DNA from: Proteus terrae subsp. cibarius
Lineage (GTDB): Bacteria; Pseudomonadota; Gammaproteobacteria; Enterobacterales; Enterobacteriaceae
Assembly (NCBI RefSeq): GCF_011045835.1
Contig: NZ_CP047349.1
Coordinates: 3,596,001-3,660,000 of the forward strand
Reading direction: 5' to 3'
Length of the DNA: 64,000 bases
Positions 20,839 to 31,659 of this stretch are shown in pieces. The position numbers and the translations under genes were made by a program. Every line of letters begins with the position of its first letter. Within the stretch, counting starts at the first letter, position 1. Under the pieces are notes generated by a model. That model saw only the letters and a program-made list of their open reading frames with translations. It ran no database searches and was not told the origin of the DNA.

Positions 20839-22584
20839 ATGCTGAAACGAATAAAAATATCTAATGGCTTAATGTTTATCTTAATACTGTTTTGCGCCAT
20901 TCAACTTTTTTCTGGTGCAATGAGTATCCGTGATGCGAGTTTAACAAATAAGCGGATCTCACAATTAGCGAATGGCTTTGAACAGATAAAAACGATGGAT
21001 TATGGTTATGCTGAGTTAAATAAACTACGTGAAGATATGCTAAATGTTATGTTTGAAGCCCATCTCACGCCCGATATTGCAGAAAGTAAAATTTCTGATT
21101 TCATTTCCTCTTATCCCAAAAGAAAACAAGAAATTACACGTATTATTACTGCATATTTCACTGCTACCGAAGAAGCAGATTTTGATCCCGAAAAAATAGA
21201 GAGCATGAAAAAGCTCTTTAATCGTGTACTTTATGATCTTGACCAACTTGTATCATGTTTAGAAATTCGTGATTACTACGGCTTTCAATCTCTTTATGCA
21301 CATAATACCAATGACCGCTTTACTCAATCCCTTTATGAAGCAACAGATTATCTCAGTGATAACGTTGTTACTCATGCAATAAAAGCAGCTCAAGGTAATT
21401 ATGAACGTACCTTGGTTTTAGCTTTTGTCTTTATGTTTATTTTCATTCTTTTTACTGTTCTTGTTGTACTTTGGATACGTCGAAATATTGTTTTACGTAT
21501 CAATCAAATTGTCGATTATATGTCGAAAATCTCACAAGGAAACTTATTAGAAAATAAAGATGTTACAGTAAAAGGAAATAATGAAATCGACCAATTAATT
21601 ACAGGTATTCAATATATGCGTACTGAACTGTCATTAATTGTGAATGCGATCCGAGGGACAAGCCATCATATTTATACCGGTGTCCAAGAGTTATCCGCAG
21701 GGAATACCGATCTTTCTTGTCGTACCGAAGAGCAAGCGAGTGCATTAGAAGAAACCGCCTCAAGTATGGAACAACTCACAGCAACAGTGAGAAATAATAC
21801 AGAAAGTGCTCGTGAAGTTTCACACCTGATTAGTCAGACCTCCAATATTGCCAGCAAAGGGGGCGACGTCACCAATAGAATGGTGAAAACGATGACTGAT
21901 ATTGCCGATAGCTCACAAAAAATTGGTGAAATTACCGCGGTTATCAATAGCATCGCTTTCCAAACCAATATTCTCTCGTTAAATGCTGCGGTTGAAGCCG
22001 CAAGAGCGGGCGAACAAGGTCGAGGTTTCTCAGTGGTTGCAACAGAAGTAAGGGAGCTAGCACAACGCAGTGCCGAAGCTGCAAAGGAAATTAAAGAGTT
22101 AATTGATGCCTCTATTAGTCGTGTTCGTCATGGCAATGATCTGGTTGAGCAAGTTAGCATTTCTATGGGCGAAATACTCACATCCGTAAAACATGTTGAA
22201 GATTCAATGACAGAAATTTTATCTGCGTCAGAAGAACAAACTCGAGGTATCACTCAAGTTTCTCTTGCAGTCACTGAAATGGATAAAGCAACACAGCAAA
22301 ATGCGACGATGGTTGAACAATCTTCTGCTGTTGCCAGCTTATTGACCGAAGAAGCAGGTAATCTTGAACAAATTGTTGAGCAATTTAAAACGGCTGAAAG
22401 TGAACAGTTCAATAAAAAGACACAACATAAAGTAATAGAAAAACAGTTCTCATCTGAAAAATCACAGCATACAAAAGATGAGAACATGAAAAATATCGCT
22501 AAAGATGACGTGAAAGAGAGAAAATCAGCAAAAGGAACAGCAACTGTAAATGACGGTGAAGATGATGATTGGACAAGCTTTTAA
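20839..22584 (+). CDS. Methyl-accepting chemotaxis protein (second tandem copy)
   Basis: A 581-residue paralogue of the preceding receptor. It has TM1 (about 11-30), periplasmic sensor (31-190), TM2 (about 192-213), HAMP and a near-identical signalling tip ([20 protein letters not shown]). The periplasmic domain has diverged clearly, which suggests a different ligand. The tail is longer and charged and ends DWTSF, a weaker match to the NWETF tether. The two genes share their start context (AGGTA..ATG, LKRIKIS), evidence of tandem duplication. Confidence 0.93.
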   Translation: MLKRIKISNGLMFILILFCAIQLFSGAMSIRDASLTNKRISQLANGFEQIKTMDYGYAELNKLREDMLNVMFEAHLTPDIAESKISDFISSYPKRKQEITRIITAYFTATEEADFDPEKIESMKKLFNRVLYDLDQLVSCLEIRDYYGFQSLYAHNTNDRFTQSLYEATDYLSDNVVTHAIKAAQGNYERTLVLAFVFMFIFILFTVLVVLWIRRNIVLRINQIVDYMSKISQGNLLENKDVTVKGNNEIDQLITGIQYMRTELSLIVNAIRGTSHHIYTGVQELSAGNTDLSCRTEEQASALEETASSMEQLTATVRNNTESAREVSHLISQTSNIASKGGDVTNRMVKTMTDIADSSQKIGEITAVINSIAFQTNILSLNAAVEAARAGEQGRGFSVVATEVRELAQRSAEAAKEIKELIDASISRVRHGNDLVEQVSISMGEILTSVKHVEDSMTEILSASEEQTRGITQVSLAVTEMDKATQQNATMVEQSSAVASLLTEEAGNLEQIVEQFKTAESEQFNKKTQHKVIEKQFSSEKSQHTKDENMKNIAKDDVKERKSAKGTATVNDGEDDDWTSF

Positions 22585-22627
22585 CTCATTGAGTTGATCA
22601 TGATAAAAGCGTGATTTAGATAAACAC

Positions 22628-22660
22628 AAAGACACCTATTTTTAGTAGGTGTCTTTTTCT
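22628..22660. terminator. Terminator between the second and third chemoreceptor genes
   Basis: AAAGACACCTA and TAGGTGTCTTT form an 11-bp stem followed by TTCTTTT. It serves the plus-strand gene and may serve the convergent minus-strand gene too. Confidence 0.88.
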
Positions 22661-22683
22661 TTTACTTCTTAAATAATAACAAA

Positions 22684-24228
22684 TTAATGAAATACATTGA
22701 TTGCACTAACTAAGTAATTAGTTTGTACTTTCATTTCACCTGAAATCATTGAGGCTTTAGAAACATAATTCGCATTTTCATGCGTAATCGATTCCAATTT
22801 TTCAACAGCGCGACCAAGCTCTTTTAAACCTGCACTCTGTTCTGATGATGCAAGACTAATTTCACCAATTAAATCAGTCACATTTTTAACATGCACGACA
22901 ATATCTTCCATAGTTCCGACTGTTTCATTGACTTGCTTTGAGCCGACTTTGATATTGCTACTTGAAGCACTGATCAATGTTTTGATCTCTTTCGCTGCCT
23001 CTGCGCTGCGCTGCGCTAGCTCCCTTACTTCTGTTGCAACCACTGAGAAACCTCGACCTTGTTCGCCTGCTCTGGCCGCTTCTACGGATGCATTAAGTGC
23101 AAGGATATTAGTTTGAAAGGCAATGCTATCAATAACACCAATGATATTACTAATACGATCAGAACTCTTCGCAATATCATTCATTGTATTAACGATATTA
23201 TCCATTGCATTACCTCCTTTTATCGCTGCCTCACAAGTGACATTAGAAAGGTTGTTTGCTTGCCCTGCCGTTTCACTATTGCTGCTTACCGCTGTCGTTA
23301 ATTCATTCATCGTTGAGGCCGTTGCTTCAACATTGCTGGCAGTTTGCTCTGTTCTTACATACAGATCACGATTACCTGCAGCTAATTGATCACAAGAGAT
23401 GTCTACTTGATGTATTTGATGACTCACATCACTGACTAACCAACGGAACATACGCCCTAGTTGATTAACTGAACGCTGTGTCATACCCACTTCATCAATG
23501 CGATTTATATATGTAACGTTATGTTCATCGCCAGTTGCAACTCGATTCGCTTGCTCATTCAGGAGTCTAATTGGCTTAACAATCTGAAAATAGAGAATAC
23601 GTTCATTTGCCATCAGTAATACCAGCAAAATCGCCATATGCATAAAAAGAGCATAGCCAGATAAACCAGCAAACCATGCACTCAACAACATAAAAGGTAG
23701 AGGTAAGAGGATAAAAAGGCGGAGTCGTTTTTTTAATGAAATTGTCTGATTCCATGAGCGCCAACGCTGCCATCCTTTATACACAAAAGCGCCTTTTAAA
23801 AACATGTGTGAAGGATACTTACCTTGATTAAACGCAGCGTAAAGCGCTGAGGCTTGTGCTATTTCCTCTTTTCTTGCAGAAGTCCTTACCGACATAAAAC
23901 TTTGAATTTTACCCTGACGTATAATAGGGGTGATATTCGCTCTTACCCAATAGTAATCCCCATTTTTACGCCGATTCTTCACGATCCCAGTCCAAACCTC
24001 TCCTTGTTTTAACGTTTTCCACATATCCTTAAAAACTGCTGAAGGGATATCTGGATGTCGGACAATATTGTGGGGTTGTCCCACTAGTTCTTCCACTGAA
24101 AACCCACTGGCTTCGACAAAGTCCTCGTTAGCATAAATAATATTGCCATCAAGATCTGTCGTCGACATCAGTGTTGCGTTTTCAGATACCGGGTATTCTC
24201 GCTGTGTCACCGGTTGATTGTTACGCAT
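22684..24228 (-). CDS. PAS-domain chemoreceptor (Aer-like)
   Basis: A 514-residue receptor with no periplasmic sensor. An N-terminal PAS domain (about 10-130) includes TDLDGNIIYANEDFVEASGF and the YYWVRANITPI strand, as in the FAD-binding PAS of Aer. A hydrophobic hairpin (about 168-215), a HAMP-like region and a full signalling domain ([20 protein letters not shown]) follow. It ends SAINVFH without a CheR tether, as Aer does. It probably senses redox state or oxygen. FAD binding is inferred. It converges on the tandem receptors. Confidence 0.9.
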   Translation of the reverse strand: MRNNQPVTQREYPVSENATLMSTTDLDGNIIYANEDFVEASGFSVEELVGQPHNIVRHPDIPSAVFKDMWKTLKQGEVWTGIVKNRRKNGDYYWVRANITPIIRQGKIQSFMSVRTSARKEEIAQASALYAAFNQGKYPSHMFLKGAFVYKGWQRWRSWNQTISLKKRLRLFILLPLPFMLLSAWFAGLSGYALFMHMAILLVLLMANERILYFQIVKPIRLLNEQANRVATGDEHNVTYINRIDEVGMTQRSVNQLGRMFRWLVSDVSHQIHQVDISCDQLAAGNRDLYVRTEQTASNVEATASTMNELTTAVSSNSETAGQANNLSNVTCEAAIKGGNAMDNIVNTMNDIAKSSDRISNIIGVIDSIAFQTNILALNASVEAARAGEQGRGFSVVATEVRELAQRSAEAAKEIKTLISASSSNIKVGSKQVNETVGTMEDIVVHVKNVTDLIGEISLASSEQSAGLKELGRAVEKLESITHENANYVSKASMISGEMKVQTNYLVSAINVFH

Positions 24229-24293
24229 TAGTTACTCTCCTCGACATTGAAATTAAAACATCTCAACAAAAAAAGACTGCCTAAATAACTATC

Positions 24294-24320
24294 GTTTCGG
24301 CCGTTAGGAGAATAACTTTA
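24294..24320 (-). promoter_or_regulatory. Sigma-28 (FliA) promoter of the PAS chemoreceptor gene
   Basis: On the minus strand TAAAGTTA, 11 bases, GCCGAAAC, about 65 bases before the ATG at 24228. It is slightly weaker than the other two, but spacing and core match. Confidence 0.75.
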
Positions 24321-24377
24321 GTAATAAGTGTAAATACCTATGTTTAAATATTAATTTTTTGAATCAGTTCAAATTTT

Positions 24378-25238
24378 TTAATTATCTAAGCTATTAATTA
24401 ATGCCTGCGAACTTAGCACTAATGTCTTTGCACACTCATCACGTTTCTTTAATAACGCCATAAAAATGAGGTCAGTGATCGTGTTTTGTGCTGTGCGTGA
24501 AGAGATTGAAGCGCTTCGCCACTCACCTTCATCCGCAATTGTTTCTAATATATAATCAGAAATTCTTCCTAATGGAGAGTGTTTTTCTCCTGTAATGGCA
24601 ATGATTTTTGCTCCCTGTTTTTTAGCTACAGAGGCTGCGACTAACATATCTTTTCTTTTGCCACTATAAGAAATAACTATCTGTAAATCCTTTGAGCTTA
24701 ACATTTGGGCAACAGATATCTGAACATGATGATCTGTTTCAATCAGCGTGGTTATTCCTATTTTTTGTAATTTATAGCTTAAATCTCTTGCGACTAATCC
24801 TGAGCCACCAATACCAATAATCTGAACTCGCTGAGCTTCATCAATCAGCTGGATCACCTTTTCAAAATGAAGGTAATTAATTTGGCGAGTTGTATCGCAA
24901 ATTGAATTATTTTTCTCTTGAGCGAGTTTTTGTGCGATAACCTCTAAACTATCTTCCGAGCCTATTTGATTATGTAATAGGCTAGGGTTTGCCCCTGAAT
25001 TCGCGTTTTTTCGACCTAGCTCTTCACTAATGGCGAGTTTCAAAGAAGGAAAACCTTTAAATCCTATTTTTTGACTAAATTTAACAATAGCAGATTGACT
25101 CACACCCATTGTTTCAGCAAGTTGCTGTGACGATAAAGTGATTGTTTTCTCTGGATTATCTAAAATGTAGTCTGCTATTTTTCGCTGATTCGTAGCCATA
25201 CCCGGCTTTATCCAGGCAATTTTCGTTAATGTCGGCAT
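24378..25238 (-). CDS. RpiR/MurR-family transcriptional regulator
   Basis: 286 residues from the ATG at 25238, which has AGTGGA ten bases upstream; an in-frame GTG five codons earlier is less likely. It has an N-terminal RpiR helix-turn-helix domain (about 1-77: LSSQQLAETMGVSQSAIVKF) and a SIS sugar-phosphate-binding domain (about 110-240: VQIIGIGGSGLVARDLSYKL). Such regulators usually sense a phosphosugar and control a nearby sugar gene. No sugar gene adjoins it here, so the target is unknown. Confidence 0.88.
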   Translation of the reverse strand: MPTLTKIAWIKPGMATNQRKIADYILDNPEKTITLSSQQLAETMGVSQSAIVKFSQKIGFKGFPSLKLAISEELGRKNANSGANPSLLHNQIGSEDSLEVIAQKLAQEKNNSICDTTRQINYLHFEKVIQLIDEAQRVQIIGIGGSGLVARDLSYKLQKIGITTLIETDHHVQISVAQMLSSKDLQIVISYSGKRKDMLVAASVAKKQGAKIIAITGEKHSPLGRISDYILETIADEGEWRSASISSRTAQNTITDLIFMALLKKRDECAKTLVLSSQALINSLDN

Positions 25239-25950
25239 AATGACAATATCCACTTCGAGTACTATATAGTTATATATGGAGTAATTCTTGGTACAGTATT
25301 TAATACCTATAACAATTAATTTTTTAGAAAAAAATCAATTAAAAAGAGATAATGAACAACAATAAAGTATAGAAAAAATCACCTTATTATTGGAATACTT
25401 GTTTTTATAATAGTTTTATAATTATCTTTTCAATCAGAACGATATTCATCAGTCCCTACATTTATAATACTTAATTTACTCCCCTCTCTATTTTAAATAA
25501 TAATTTATTCTTTTAGGTCAATAGAACGATATAAACTTAATCTATTTACTCTTAATAAATTGTTATTTTCAAACACTTCCATTCATTTAATAACAATTCA
25601 AAAACATAAACGTAATAAAAATCACTTTAATAGAAACAGTAAAAAGAATAAATAATTCCTATATAAAATAGTTATTTTCCATTTTAATGGTGTAAATAAT
25701 GAGAAATAAAAAAATCAAATAGTTGAATAATGAGAACTATATAACGACTAAAAAATCAGTCATCACTTTATACAAGAGAGTACTTTAACATGAATGATTG
25801 TGTCAGTGGGCGATCGTAGATCTCTCTTTTTATAGAGGAATACTCTTTTTTTGATACACATCAAGAGAGATCATTTCAACCAATCTTAAAAAAACATCAT
25901 TTAAATCAAAAAAGTTTGATTACCACTTGATTTATAACTATTTTCTGAAA
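25239..25950. other. Long AT-rich intergenic region between the RpiR regulator and the LysE-type exporter
   Basis: About 710 bp with no supported gene. It is very AT-rich. The only marked structure is an inverted repeat at 25819-25872. Foreign or decayed DNA is possible, but no remnant ORF is recognisable. Confidence 0.5.
25819..25872. repeat. Perfect 10-base inverted repeat with nested stem
   Basis: GATCTCTCTT (25819-25828) and AAGAGAGATC (25863-25872) are perfect complements 34 bases apart. Inside the right end lies a smaller TTGAT-ACAC-ATCAA stem. It sits about 80 bases past the end of the LysE-type gene and could be a structured RNA or a binding site. Confidence 0.5.
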
Positions 25951-26556
25951 TTACTCTATCCAAATCAAAGGGACGCAGAGCGCCGTTAATAATCCCATTG
26001 AAATATTGAAAACAAACCAAGAGCGTCTGCTTTGTAAAAATAGGCTAATTAATGTTCCGCCTAATATCCAAACAATACCAGCAACAAAATTAACAATAAC
26101 CATAACAATGCTAATAGCAATGACTGAGCTAAAATAAGCATCGCCTGATAGACTAAAGCTCCCTACTGCACCTAATCCCATCATCCACGCTTTTGGATTT
26201 AGAAATTGCAACAATCCGCCCTGAAACCAACTTACTGCTTGTGGTGTTTTTGCTGGAATATCTAAACGCTGATAAGATGATGTCGCTGTTTTCCAAGCAA
26301 GCCAAAGTAAATACGCACTCCCGATTATCTTCAACCCGATATGCAGTGCAGGATAAATTATCAATAATGCGGCAACACCAAATGCAGAGCTTAATAAAAC
26401 GCATTGCATACCCAGCATAATGCCGGCCATTAGCTTTAACGAGCCCTTAAAGCCCACATTTGCCCCAGATGAAGTAAGCAGTAAATTGTTTGGTCCAGGT
26501 GTTATCGCTGCAATAAACAGGAAAATAGTTAAAGAAAAAACAAGGCTAAGTGTCAT
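25951..26556 (-). CDS. LysE/RhtB-family amino acid exporter
   Basis: A 201-residue inner-membrane protein with about six hydrophobic segments. The family motif ITPGPNNLLLTSSGANVGFK is at residues 18-37, and KIIGSAYLLWLAWKTA and LQFLNPKAWMMG follow in the expected places. Members export lysine, threonine, homoserine or similar solutes. The substrate cannot be told here. It is not part of the E. coli yheS-yheT block, and is divergent from yheT. Confidence 0.9.
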   Translation of the reverse strand: MTLSLVFSLTIFLFIAAITPGPNNLLLTSSGANVGFKGSLKLMAGIMLGMQCVLLSSAFGVAALLIIYPALHIGLKIIGSAYLLWLAWKTATSSYQRLDIPAKTPQAVSWFQGGLLQFLNPKAWMMGLGAVGSFSLSGDAYFSSVIAISIVMVIVNFVAGIVWILGGTLISLFLQSRRSWFVFNISMGLLTALCVPLIWIE

Positions 26557-26655
26557 TGAGTATGCTCAAAGATGTGACAGACGTTTTATTTTCACCGAAA
26601 ATAGCAGTATGTTATTTAGCAAACAAGTGTTAATTCATTTTGATAGACGGAAAAT

Positions 26656-27636
26656 ATGTCTCAATACTTTAATCCAATACGTTGGGCTAAAAATCCACAT
26701 TTACAAACGCTCTTACCAAGAATTGTACGTAGGACGCCACAACTTACGCCACATTGGCAACGGCTCAATCTTCCAGACAATGATTTTGTCGATTTAGCGT
26801 GGAGTGAAGATCCGGCAACGGCACTCGATAAACCGCGCTTAGTCATCTTTCATGGCTTAGAAGGTGGGTTTAGTAGCCCTTATGCTCATGGCATGTTAGC
26901 CGCCGCAAAAGAGAGAGGCTGGCTAAGCGTTGTGATGCATTTTAGAGGATGCAGTGGTGAACCCAATAGACAAAATCGCATTTACCACTCAGGTGAAACA
27001 GAAGATGCTCGCTACTTCTTAAATTGGTTGAAAAAGGAATTTGGCGAACAACCAACAGCCGCCGTTGGCTATTCACTTGGTGGAAATATGCTTGCCTATT
27101 ATCTTGCTGAAAGTGGTGAAAATGCGGTTGTAGATGCAGCTGTTATTGTCTCTGCGCCATTAATGCTTGAACCATGTTCAACAAAAATTGAACATGGTTT
27201 TTCTCGTTTTTACCAATGGTATCTGTTAAAAGAACTTAAAAATAACGCAACCCGAAAACTTATTCGCTATCCAGAATCCTTACCGATTAGCTTATTGACG
27301 ATAAAATCCATCAAAAAACTACGCCAGTTTGACGATCTTATTACGTCTAAAATTCACGGGTTTAAAGATGCATTAGATTATTATCGCCAATGCAGTGCGT
27401 TGCCTTTATTAAATAAAATAAAGAAAACGACACTTATCATTCATGCTAAAGACGATCCATTTATGTCTGCGGATGTTATTCCTGATGTCAAAACGCTACC
27501 CAATAACATTGAATACCAACTTACAGAGTTTGGTGGGCATGTGGGATTTGTTGGTGGGAAGCTATCAAAACCGGTGATGTGGCTAGAAAGGCGTATTCCT
27601 GATTGGTTGGCTACCTATTTGGAGAAAGCAAAATGA
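26656..27636 (+). CDS. yheT: YheT-family alpha/beta hydrolase
   Basis: A 326-residue hydrolase. The start [20 protein letters not shown] is typical of the YheT group. The nucleophile elbow GYSLGGN lies near 142-148, an acid residue is in HAKDDPFM, and the catalytic His is in EFGGHVGFV (about 300). The substrate is not known. The gene ends in an ATGA overlap with yheU, in E. coli order (yheS, yheT, yheU, prkB). Confidence 0.93.
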   Translation: MSQYFNPIRWAKNPHLQTLLPRIVRRTPQLTPHWQRLNLPDNDFVDLAWSEDPATALDKPRLVIFHGLEGGFSSPYAHGMLAAAKERGWLSVVMHFRGCSGEPNRQNRIYHSGETEDARYFLNWLKKEFGEQPTAAVGYSLGGNMLAYYLAESGENAVVDAAVIVSAPLMLEPCSTKIEHGFSRFYQWYLLKELKNNATRKLIRYPESLPISLLTIKSIKKLRQFDDLITSKIHGFKDALDYYRQCSALPLLNKIKKTTLIIHAKDDPFMSADVIPDVKTLPNNIEYQLTEFGGHVGFVGGKLSKPVMWLERRIPDWLATYLEKAK

Positions 27637-27854
27637 TAATACCTTGGAGCGAGCTTTCAACTGAAACTCTAGACAATCTCATTGAAAGTTTCGTTTTACG
27701 AGAAGGTACTGATTATGGTATCCAAGAGAAAACGCTTGAGCAAAAAGTCGCCGACGTAAAAAAACAACTTAAATCCGGTGAGGCCGTGTTGGTTTGGTCT
27801 GAACTTCATGAGAGCGTCAATATTATGCCTGCATCGCAATTTCGCTCTGATTAG
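27633..27854 (+). CDS. yheU: YheU family protein
   Basis: A 73-residue protein starting [20 protein letters not shown]. The ATG at 27633 overlaps the yheT stop (ATGA), which supports this start over one ten codons upstream. The family is small and acidic, with the conserved EGTDYG and [14 protein letters not shown] segments. Function is unknown; operon position suggests a link to yheT or prkB. Confidence 0.93.
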   Translation: MIIPWSELSTETLDNLIESFVLREGTDYGIQEKTLEQKVADVKKQLKSGEAVLVWSELHESVNIMPASQFRSD

Positions 27855-27919
27855 TTATTCAAAGTTAGCGATGTATCGCCATCAATAAGGGCCAACCTTA
27901 TTTAGCAAAAGGATAACCT

Positions 27920-28789
27920 ATGTCAATTAAGCATCCTATCATCGCAGTAACTGGTTCAAGTGGTGCAGGAACCACCACAACAAGCCAAGCTTTTCGTAAA
28001 ATATTCCAACAGTTCAATGCAAATGCTGCATTGATTGATGGAGATAGTTTTCATCGCTATACCCGTCCTGAAATGGATATGGCGATAAGAAAAGCCAGAG
28101 AACAAGGTAGACATATCAGTTATTTTGGCCCTGAAGCAAATGATTTTAGCTTACTGAGTAAGACCTTAAGTCAATATAGCGATACAGGACAAGGACAATC
28201 TCGCAAATATCTACACTCTTATGATGAAGCAACCCCTTACAACCAATTACCGGGAACATTTACCCCTTGGGAGCCATTAGCTAGTAATACTGATATTCTC
28301 TTTTATGAAGGATTGCACGGTGGCGTTGTTACCAACGAACATGATGTAGCTCAACATGTTGATTTATTGGTCGGTGTTGTTCCTATCGTCAACCTAGAGT
28401 GGATACAAAAGCTTATCCGAGACACGACAGAAAGGGGACACTCACAAGAAGCGGTAAGAGATTCAGTTGTACGCTCTATGGACGATTATATTAGCTACAT
28501 TATTCCTCAATTCTCACGCACCCACATTAACTTCCAACGCGTTCCGACCGTTGATACTTCAAACCCTTTTTCTGCCAAAGCAATCCCCACTCTTGATGAA
28601 AGTTTTATTGTTATTCGTTTTCGTGGCTTAACTGATATTGATTTTCCCTATTTACTTGCGATGTTACATGGCTCGTTTATGTCAACAATAAACACTATTG
28701 TTGTACCGGGCGGGAAATTAGGATTAGCGATGGAATTAATTATGGCACCATTAGTCAAAAAATTATTAAATGGCGAAAAGATAAGTTAA
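27920..28789 (+). CDS. prkB: Phosphoribulokinase-like protein PrkB
   Basis: 289 residues, identical in length to E. coli PrkB. A P-loop (GSSGAGTTTTS, residues 12-22) and the PRK-type segments DGDSFHRYTR and ILFYEGLHGGV are present. The family is related to Calvin-cycle phosphoribulokinase, but enterobacteria lack RuBisCO and the physiological substrate is unknown. It lies 65 bp after yheU in the same direction. Confidence 0.94.
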   Translation: MSIKHPIIAVTGSSGAGTTTTSQAFRKIFQQFNANAALIDGDSFHRYTRPEMDMAIRKAREQGRHISYFGPEANDFSLLSKTLSQYSDTGQGQSRKYLHSYDEATPYNQLPGTFTPWEPLASNTDILFYEGLHGGVVTNEHDVAQHVDLLVGVVPIVNLEWIQKLIRDTTERGHSQEAVRDSVVRSMDDYISYIIPQFSRTHINFQRVPTVDTSNPFSAKAIPTLDESFIVIRFRGLTDIDFPYLLAMLHGSFMSTINTIVVPGGKLGLAMELIMAPLVKKLLNGEKIS

Positions 28790-28811
28790 CCAAAATAAAA
28801 TTTGTCTCTAT

Positions 28812-28848
28812 AAAAATAATATCCCTTAATTAATGGGATATTATTTTT
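28812..28848. terminator. Bidirectional terminator between prkB and yhfA
   Basis: AAAAATAATATCCC and GGGATATTATTTTT form a perfect 14-bp stem with a 9-base loop and flanking A and T tracts. Confidence 0.9.
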
Positions 28849-28878
28849 CAAATTAAACTTTATTTTAAAATATCAAAA

Positions 28879-29286
28879 TTAGTCAACATCTTTTATTTCA
28901 AATGAATGCGTAATATTGGCTGCTTTTCCTAACATTAAAGAAACAGAACAATATTTTTCTGCGGATAATTGAACTGCTCGTTCTACGATTTTATCCGTTA
29001 ATTCTTTACCTGAAACAATAAAATGTAAATTGATATCAGTAAATAAACGAGGGGCTTCTTCGCGTCGCTCTGATGTTAATTTCACTTCACAATCAGTCAC
29101 TTGGTGACGACCTTTACGTAAAATGCTTACGACATCAATAGCGCTACATCCACCCGCAGCAATTAATACCATTTCCATTGGGCTTGGGGCTTTATCACCC
29201 GAATTCCCATCCATCATAATCTGATGGCCTGATGAAGATTCGCCGACAAAAGATAAATCTTCAACCCACTTAACTCGCGCTTCCAT
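28879..29286 (-). CDS. yhfA: OsmC-family protein YhfA
   Basis: A 135-residue OsmC-like protein with the two redox cysteines in AAGGCSAIDVVSIL (near 48) and AEKYCSVSLML (near 113). OsmC and Ohr proteins reduce organic peroxides. The YhfA branch is less well characterised. It is divergent from crp, separated by the 313-bp crp control region, as in E. coli. Confidence 0.93.
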   Translation of the reverse strand: MEARVKWVEDLSFVGESSSGHQIMMDGNSGDKAPSPMEMVLIAAGGCSAIDVVSILRKGRHQVTDCEVKLTSERREEAPRLFTDINLHFIVSGKELTDKIVERAVQLSAEKYCSVSLMLGKAANITHSFEIKDVD

Positions 29287-29599
29287 TTATTTTCCCCCTA
29301 AAGATGACAGAAACTAAAAGAGTACATTCTCATAATTCAACTAGCAATTAGCAAATAGGTTTATTATGCTGACTGCGTAAAACGAGACTTAATGCACTAA
29401 TTGTGTTAAAAACAATATCTGCTTGATGATAGTGGTTAAGATCAATGCATTATTTTCTCATTTATTATAATCTACTCCATATTAACTGACCGTGTTCTCA
29501 GGAAGTTAATAGGTAAAGATAGGATTTTTAAGCACGCTGTCTCAAAAGGGAACCTATCCGTTTTGAAAGGCTGCATTTAACGTACAGAGGATAACGCGA
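29287..29599. other. Divergent yhfA-crp control region
   Basis: A 313-bp region with no ORF. In E. coli the counterpart holds the crp promoters, CRP and Fis sites and a divergent transcript. AATTGTGTTAAAAACAATA near 29398-29416 is a CRP-like inverted motif, not a clear consensus. A GAGGATAACGCG Shine-Dalgarno precedes crp. Confidence 0.45.
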
Positions 29600-30232
29600 A
29601 TGGTTCTCGGCAAGCCGCAAACAGACCCGACTCTTGAATGGTTTTTGTCACACTGCCATATTCACAAATATCCATCCAAGAGCACGCTGATCCACCAAGG
29701 TGAGAAAGCGGAAACACTTTATTATATTGTTAAAGGTTCCGTGGCTGTTCTTATTAAAGATGAAGAAGGAAAAGAAATGATCCTCTCCTACCTAAACCAG
29801 GGGGATTTCATCGGTGAACTTGGATTATTTGAAGAAGATCAAGAACGTAGTGCATGGGTTCGAGCAAAAACAGCCTGTGAAGTAGCAGAAATTTCCTATA
29901 AAAAATTCCGCCAATTAATTCAGGTTAACCCTGATATTCTGATGCGCCTTTCTGCTCAAATGGCGAACAGATTACAAACAACATCAGAAAAAGTAGGTAA
30001 CCTTGCTTTCCTTGATGTAACAGGCCGTATTGCACAAACCTTATTAAACTTAGCAAAACAACCCGATGCAATGACACATCCTGATGGCATGCAAATTAAA
30101 ATTACACGTCAGGAAATTGGTCAAATCGTTGGTTGTTCACGCGAAACTGTAGGCCGTATTCTGAAAATGCTGGAAGATCAAAACTTGATCTCCGCACACG
30201 GTAAAACTATCGTCGTTTACGGGACTCGCTAA
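29600..30232 (+). CDS. crp: cAMP receptor protein (catabolite regulator)
   Basis: 210 residues, nearly identical to E. coli CRP. The cyclic-nucleotide domain (about 1-135) has [20 protein letters not shown], including the cAMP-binding Glu and Arg. The C-helix follows, then the helix-turn-helix ([20 protein letters not shown], about 168-187). Against recalled E. coli CRP I see only about three changes, at EDQ for EGQ and NRLQTT for RRLQVT. A global regulator of carbon use; the Spot 42 gene at 34187-34298 is one expected target. Confidence 0.98.
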   Translation: MVLGKPQTDPTLEWFLSHCHIHKYPSKSTLIHQGEKAETLYYIVKGSVAVLIKDEEGKEMILSYLNQGDFIGELGLFEEDQERSAWVRAKTACEVAEISYKKFRQLIQVNPDILMRLSAQMANRLQTTSEKVGNLAFLDVTGRIAQTLLNLAKQPDAMTHPDGMQIKITRQEIGQIVGCSRETVGRILKMLEDQNLISAHGKTIVVYGTR

Positions 30233-30252
30233 GTTTTCCCGCTCGAAACAAA

Positions 30253-30276
30253 CAATAGCCCATAACAGGGCTATTG
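30253..30276 (+). terminator. Hairpin after crp
   Basis: CAATAGCCC and GGGCTATTG form a perfect 9-bp stem with a 6-base loop, followed after a few bases by CTTTTTG. It is the first of two hairpins in the crp-argD gap. Confidence 0.7.
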
Positions 30277-30289
30277 ATATACTTTTTGT

Positions 30290-30320
30290 GAAAACCCCAT
30301 CCTCGCTGATGGGGTTTTCA
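30290..30320. terminator. Bidirectional terminator between crp and argD
   Basis: GAAAACCCCAT and ATGGGGTTTTC form an 11-bp stem around an 8-base loop, suited to both converging genes. Confidence 0.85.
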
Positions 30321-30327
30321 GTTGATA

Positions 30328-31557
<1,230 letters not shown>

Positions 31558-31659
31558 TTATCCATATTCAATATGAAAATATAATCACCAAATATGAATA
31601 AAAAATCAAATGTGGTTTTGTATAAAAAGACGTTATTTCGCTATTTAAATGCTATCCAT

